DNA of 7,579 nucleotides from a bacterium (GTDB taxonomy: Bacteria; Spirochaetota; Spirochaetia; JABEVK01), in contig JAJXVP010000127.1 of assembly GCA_021782055.1 (NCBI GenBank), forward strand, positions 1 through 7,579. Direction: 5' to 3'. Of the stretch, positions 5,816 through 7,579 are shown one piece after another. The notes beneath the pieces are model-generated. The model searched no databases. It was given only the letters and a program-made list of their open reading frames with translations, and was not told where the DNA came from. The number at the start of each line of letters is the position of its first letter. The stretch's first letter is position 1. Position numbers and translations under genes: made by a program.

Positions 5816-5844
5816 TTGTTTTCTCGTCGGATTTTCGGCATAAT
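5816..5844 (+). promoter_or_regulatory. Sigma70-type promoter for the aconitase gene
   Basis: TTGTTT (5816-5821), a 17-nt spacer and CATAAT (5839-5844, 5 of 6 to TATAAT) form a plausible promoter. It predicts a start near 5851 and a leader of about 35 nt, so this gene appears conventionally leadered, unlike several neighbours. It lies in the 129-bp divergent gap shared with the rlpA-like gene. I see no clear operator dyad there. Confidence 0.55.
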
Positions 5845-5871
5845 GCGACCCTAAAGCATGAACTTAACCCC

Positions 5872-5876
5872 AAGGA
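5872..5876 (+). promoter_or_regulatory. Shine-Dalgarno of the aconitase gene
   Basis: AAGGA lies 9 nt before the ATG at 5886. A second purine run, ACAGGG, abuts the ATG but is too close to act well. The ATGs at 5858 and 5876 are out of frame, so 5886 is the supported start. Confidence 0.6.
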
Positions 5877-5885
5877 TGGACAGGG

Positions 5886-7579
5886 ATGAAAAAGGCGGAT
5901 TTGATCAAGATCCTCAAAACAGCGGACCATGAGTGGAAGTTTTACGACATTACCGAATTGGGCAAAGAAAAAGTGGCCCGACTCCCCTTTTCGTTGCGTG
6001 TTTTGTTAGAAAATCTCCTTCGCAAAGACAACTTGGCAGGCGCCGAGGAGCTTTTGGCCAATAAACCTCGGTCTGACGCCGTTTATGAGATTCCCTTTTA
6101 CCCCGCCCGGGTGCTGATGCAGGACTTTACCGGCGTCCCCGCCGTCGTCGACCTCGCCGCTATGCGCGATGCTGTGGTAAAAGTCGGCGGCGATCCTCAA
6201 AAAATCAATCCCCTTGTTCCCGTTGACTTGGTCATCGACCATTCGGTGCAAATCGACTACTTTGGCCAGCAGAATGCCCTGAGCAAAAACGTCGAAAAAG
6301 AGTATGAACGCAACCAAGAACGTTATGAATTTTTAAAATGGGCACAAAAATCCTTTCGGAACTTTCGTGTTGTACCTCCTAACAGCGGCATCTGCCATCA
6401 GGTCAACCTTGAATACCTGGCAAAAGTGGTCGTTGAAAGCCCCGAAACCGCAGGCCTGTTGCACCCCGATACCGTGGTAGGCACGGATAGCCACACCACA
6501 ATGATCAACGGCCTGGGCGTTGTCGGCTGGGGAGTTGGTGGAATTGAAGCCGAAGCGGTGATGCTGGGCCAACCCTATTCTATGGGGATTCCCGAAGTCA
6601 TCGGCATGAAGCTGATGGGCCGGCTGAAGCCGGGAACCACTGCCACCGACCTCGTTCTTACCGTCACCGAACGCCTGCGTAAATTTGGGGTTGTTGAAAA
6701 GTTCGTAGAATTCTTTGGCCCTGGACTCAAGTCCCTCACCCTGCCCGACCGGGCCACCATTGCCAACATGAGTCCAGAGTACGGTGCCACAATGGGCTTC
6801 TTTCCCGTGGATGAGGTCACGATTGATTACCTGAGGTTTACTGGTCGCGATAAAGAAGCCGATTTGGCCGAGGCCTACTGCCGCGCCAATGAACTTTTTT
6901 ACACCGACGACGCTCATCCAGAATACCGCGCGGTGCTTGAGTTGGACCTTGGCGAAGTCATACCCTCGCTCGCCGGCCCCAACCGCCCGCAAGACCGACT
7001 TAAGCTGGGCGACACGAAAACCGCGCTCGCCAAAGTACTCCCCACTGAAGCCGCTGGCCGGAAGCCGGTCAGTGTTGAGTTAGGTGGAAAAATCGTCGAG
7101 ATCACTGATGGTATGGTGGCCATTGCCTCGATTACAAGCTGTACCAACACAGCCAACCCCGCTCTTATGCTGGGTAGTGCTCTTTTGGCAAAAAAAGCGG
7201 TGGATGCCGGGCTCACCGTTCCTTCGTGGGTAAAAACCTCGTTGGCACCGGGGTCGAAGGCAGTGCAAGATTACCTAGAACAATCGGGTCTGATGACCAG
7301 TCTTGAGGCATTAGGCTTTCATCTAGCGGCCTTTGGCTGTGTCACCTGTATCGGCAACTCGGGCCCCCTGCATCCGGCCCTCGAAAAGGCACAAAGCGAT
7401 CATAACTTGTGCCTCGCCGCAGTGCTCTCAGGGAACCGCAACTTTGAAGGGAGGATTCACCCCAATGTTAAAGCTTCGTTCTTAGCCTCGCCTCTCTTGG
7501 TGGTGGCGTTTGCCTTGGCTGGCCGGGTTGACCTCGATTTGACGACAGAGCCTCTGGGCATTGGACACAACGGCCAACC
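5886..7579 (+). CDS. acnA: Aconitate hydratase, AcnA/IRP1 type, 3'-truncated by window edge
   Basis: The frame is open from ATG 5886 to the edge: 564 complete codons of a family near 890 residues. It catalyses reversible citrate-isocitrate isomerisation via cis-aconitate in the TCA cycle, in the cytoplasm, using a [4Fe-4S] cluster. The N-terminus runs KFYDITELG then LPFSLRVLLENLLR. Family signatures follow in order: IPFYPARVLMQDFTGVPAVV, INPLVPVDLVIDHSVQ, NQERYEFLKWAQKSF, FRVVPPNSGICHQVNLEYLA, VVGTDSHTTMINGLGVVGWG and GGIEAEAVMLGQP. The cluster ligands are C419 (SCTNTANP) and C485 and C488 (GCVTCIGNSGPL). Their 66 and 3 residue spacing equals that of E. coli AcnA (435, 501, 504). The swivelling C-terminal domain with its catalytic Ser is beyond the edge. 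No key residue is missing in the visible part. The gene is divergent from the rlpA-like gene, with its own promoter and ribosome binding site. AcnB is excluded by domain order. Confidence 0.97.
   Translation, partial: MKKADLIKILKTADHEWKFYDITELGKEKVARLPFSLRVLLENLLRKDNLAGAEELLANKPRSDAVYEIPFYPARVLMQDFTGVPAVVDLAAMRDAVVKVGGDPQKINPLVPVDLVIDHSVQIDYFGQQNALSKNVEKEYERNQERYEFLKWAQKSFRNFRVVPPNSGICHQVNLEYLAKVVVESPETAGLLHPDTVVGTDSHTTMINGLGVVGWGVGGIEAEAVMLGQPYSMGIPEVIGMKLMGRLKPGTTATDLVLTVTERLRKFGVVEKFVEFFGPGLKSLTLPDRATIANMSPEYGATMGFFPVDEVTIDYLRFTGRDKEADLAEAYCRANELFYTDDAHPEYRAVLELDLGEVIPSLAGPNRPQDRLKLGDTKTALAKVLPTEAAGRKPVSVELGGKIVEITDGMVAIASITSCTNTANPALMLGSALLAKKAVDAGLTVPSWVKTSLAPGSKAVQDYLEQSGLMTSLEALGFHLAAFGCVTCIGNSGPLHPALEKAQSDHNLCLAAVLSGNRNFEGRIHPNVKASFLASPLLVVAFALAGRVDLDLTTEPLGIGHNGQ

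Noticed and set aside
6333..6992. Minus-strand 219-codon frame inside the aconitase gene
   Set aside because: It is antisense to highly conserved aconitase coding sequence and has no domain signature. Such long antisense frames are common opposite GC-biased codons.

Overview
The window is ordinary chromosomal-type DNA of a diderm (Gram-negative) bacterium. A septal-ring-type RlpA/SPOR protein with a Sec signal peptide, an AcnA-type aconitase and an NtrC-like response regulator support this. The phylum cannot be named from the sequence alone. Base composition looks balanced to slightly GC-rich and even throughout. I see no tRNA, rRNA, insertion sequence, CRISPR array, integrase or phage gene. 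Genes are densely packed and change strand often: seven protein genes, the first cut by the left edge and the last by the right edge.

Layout. (1) 1-1454, +: the catalytic C-terminal half of a domain-inverted GH3 glycoside hydrolase. (2) 1446-2111, -: a class I SAM-dependent methyltransferase whose stop overlaps that of the GH3 gene by 9 bp, tail to tail. (3) 2171-2710, +: an IDI/YfcD-like Nudix hydrolase, divergent from the methyltransferase across 59 bp. (4) 2742-3410, +: an unrecognised membrane-anchored protein with a Pro-rich linker and a C-terminal domain that looks TerB-like. (5) 3426-4901, -: a REC-AAA+-Fis regulator whose AAA+ domain has lost the sigma54-contact loop and several ATPase residues. 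(6) 4959-5756, -: an RlpA-like DPBB+SPOR protein with two probable active-site residues replaced by Gln. (7) 5886-7579, +: aconitase, 564 complete codons visible.

How the genes relate. Most look like single-gene transcription units: each of the six intact or 5'-complete genes has its own promoter-like sequence. There is no obvious operon or shared pathway, and I do not see a new multi-gene system. The most distinctive signals are as follows. Several genes have a -10 box only 6-7 nt from the ATG, with no Shine-Dalgarno, which suggests leaderless mRNAs. This also corrects the start of the response regulator to 4901. Two proteins (the NtrC-like regulator and the RlpA-like protein) keep their family fold signatures but lack canonical functional residues. 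The small TerB-like membrane protein appears uncharacterised.
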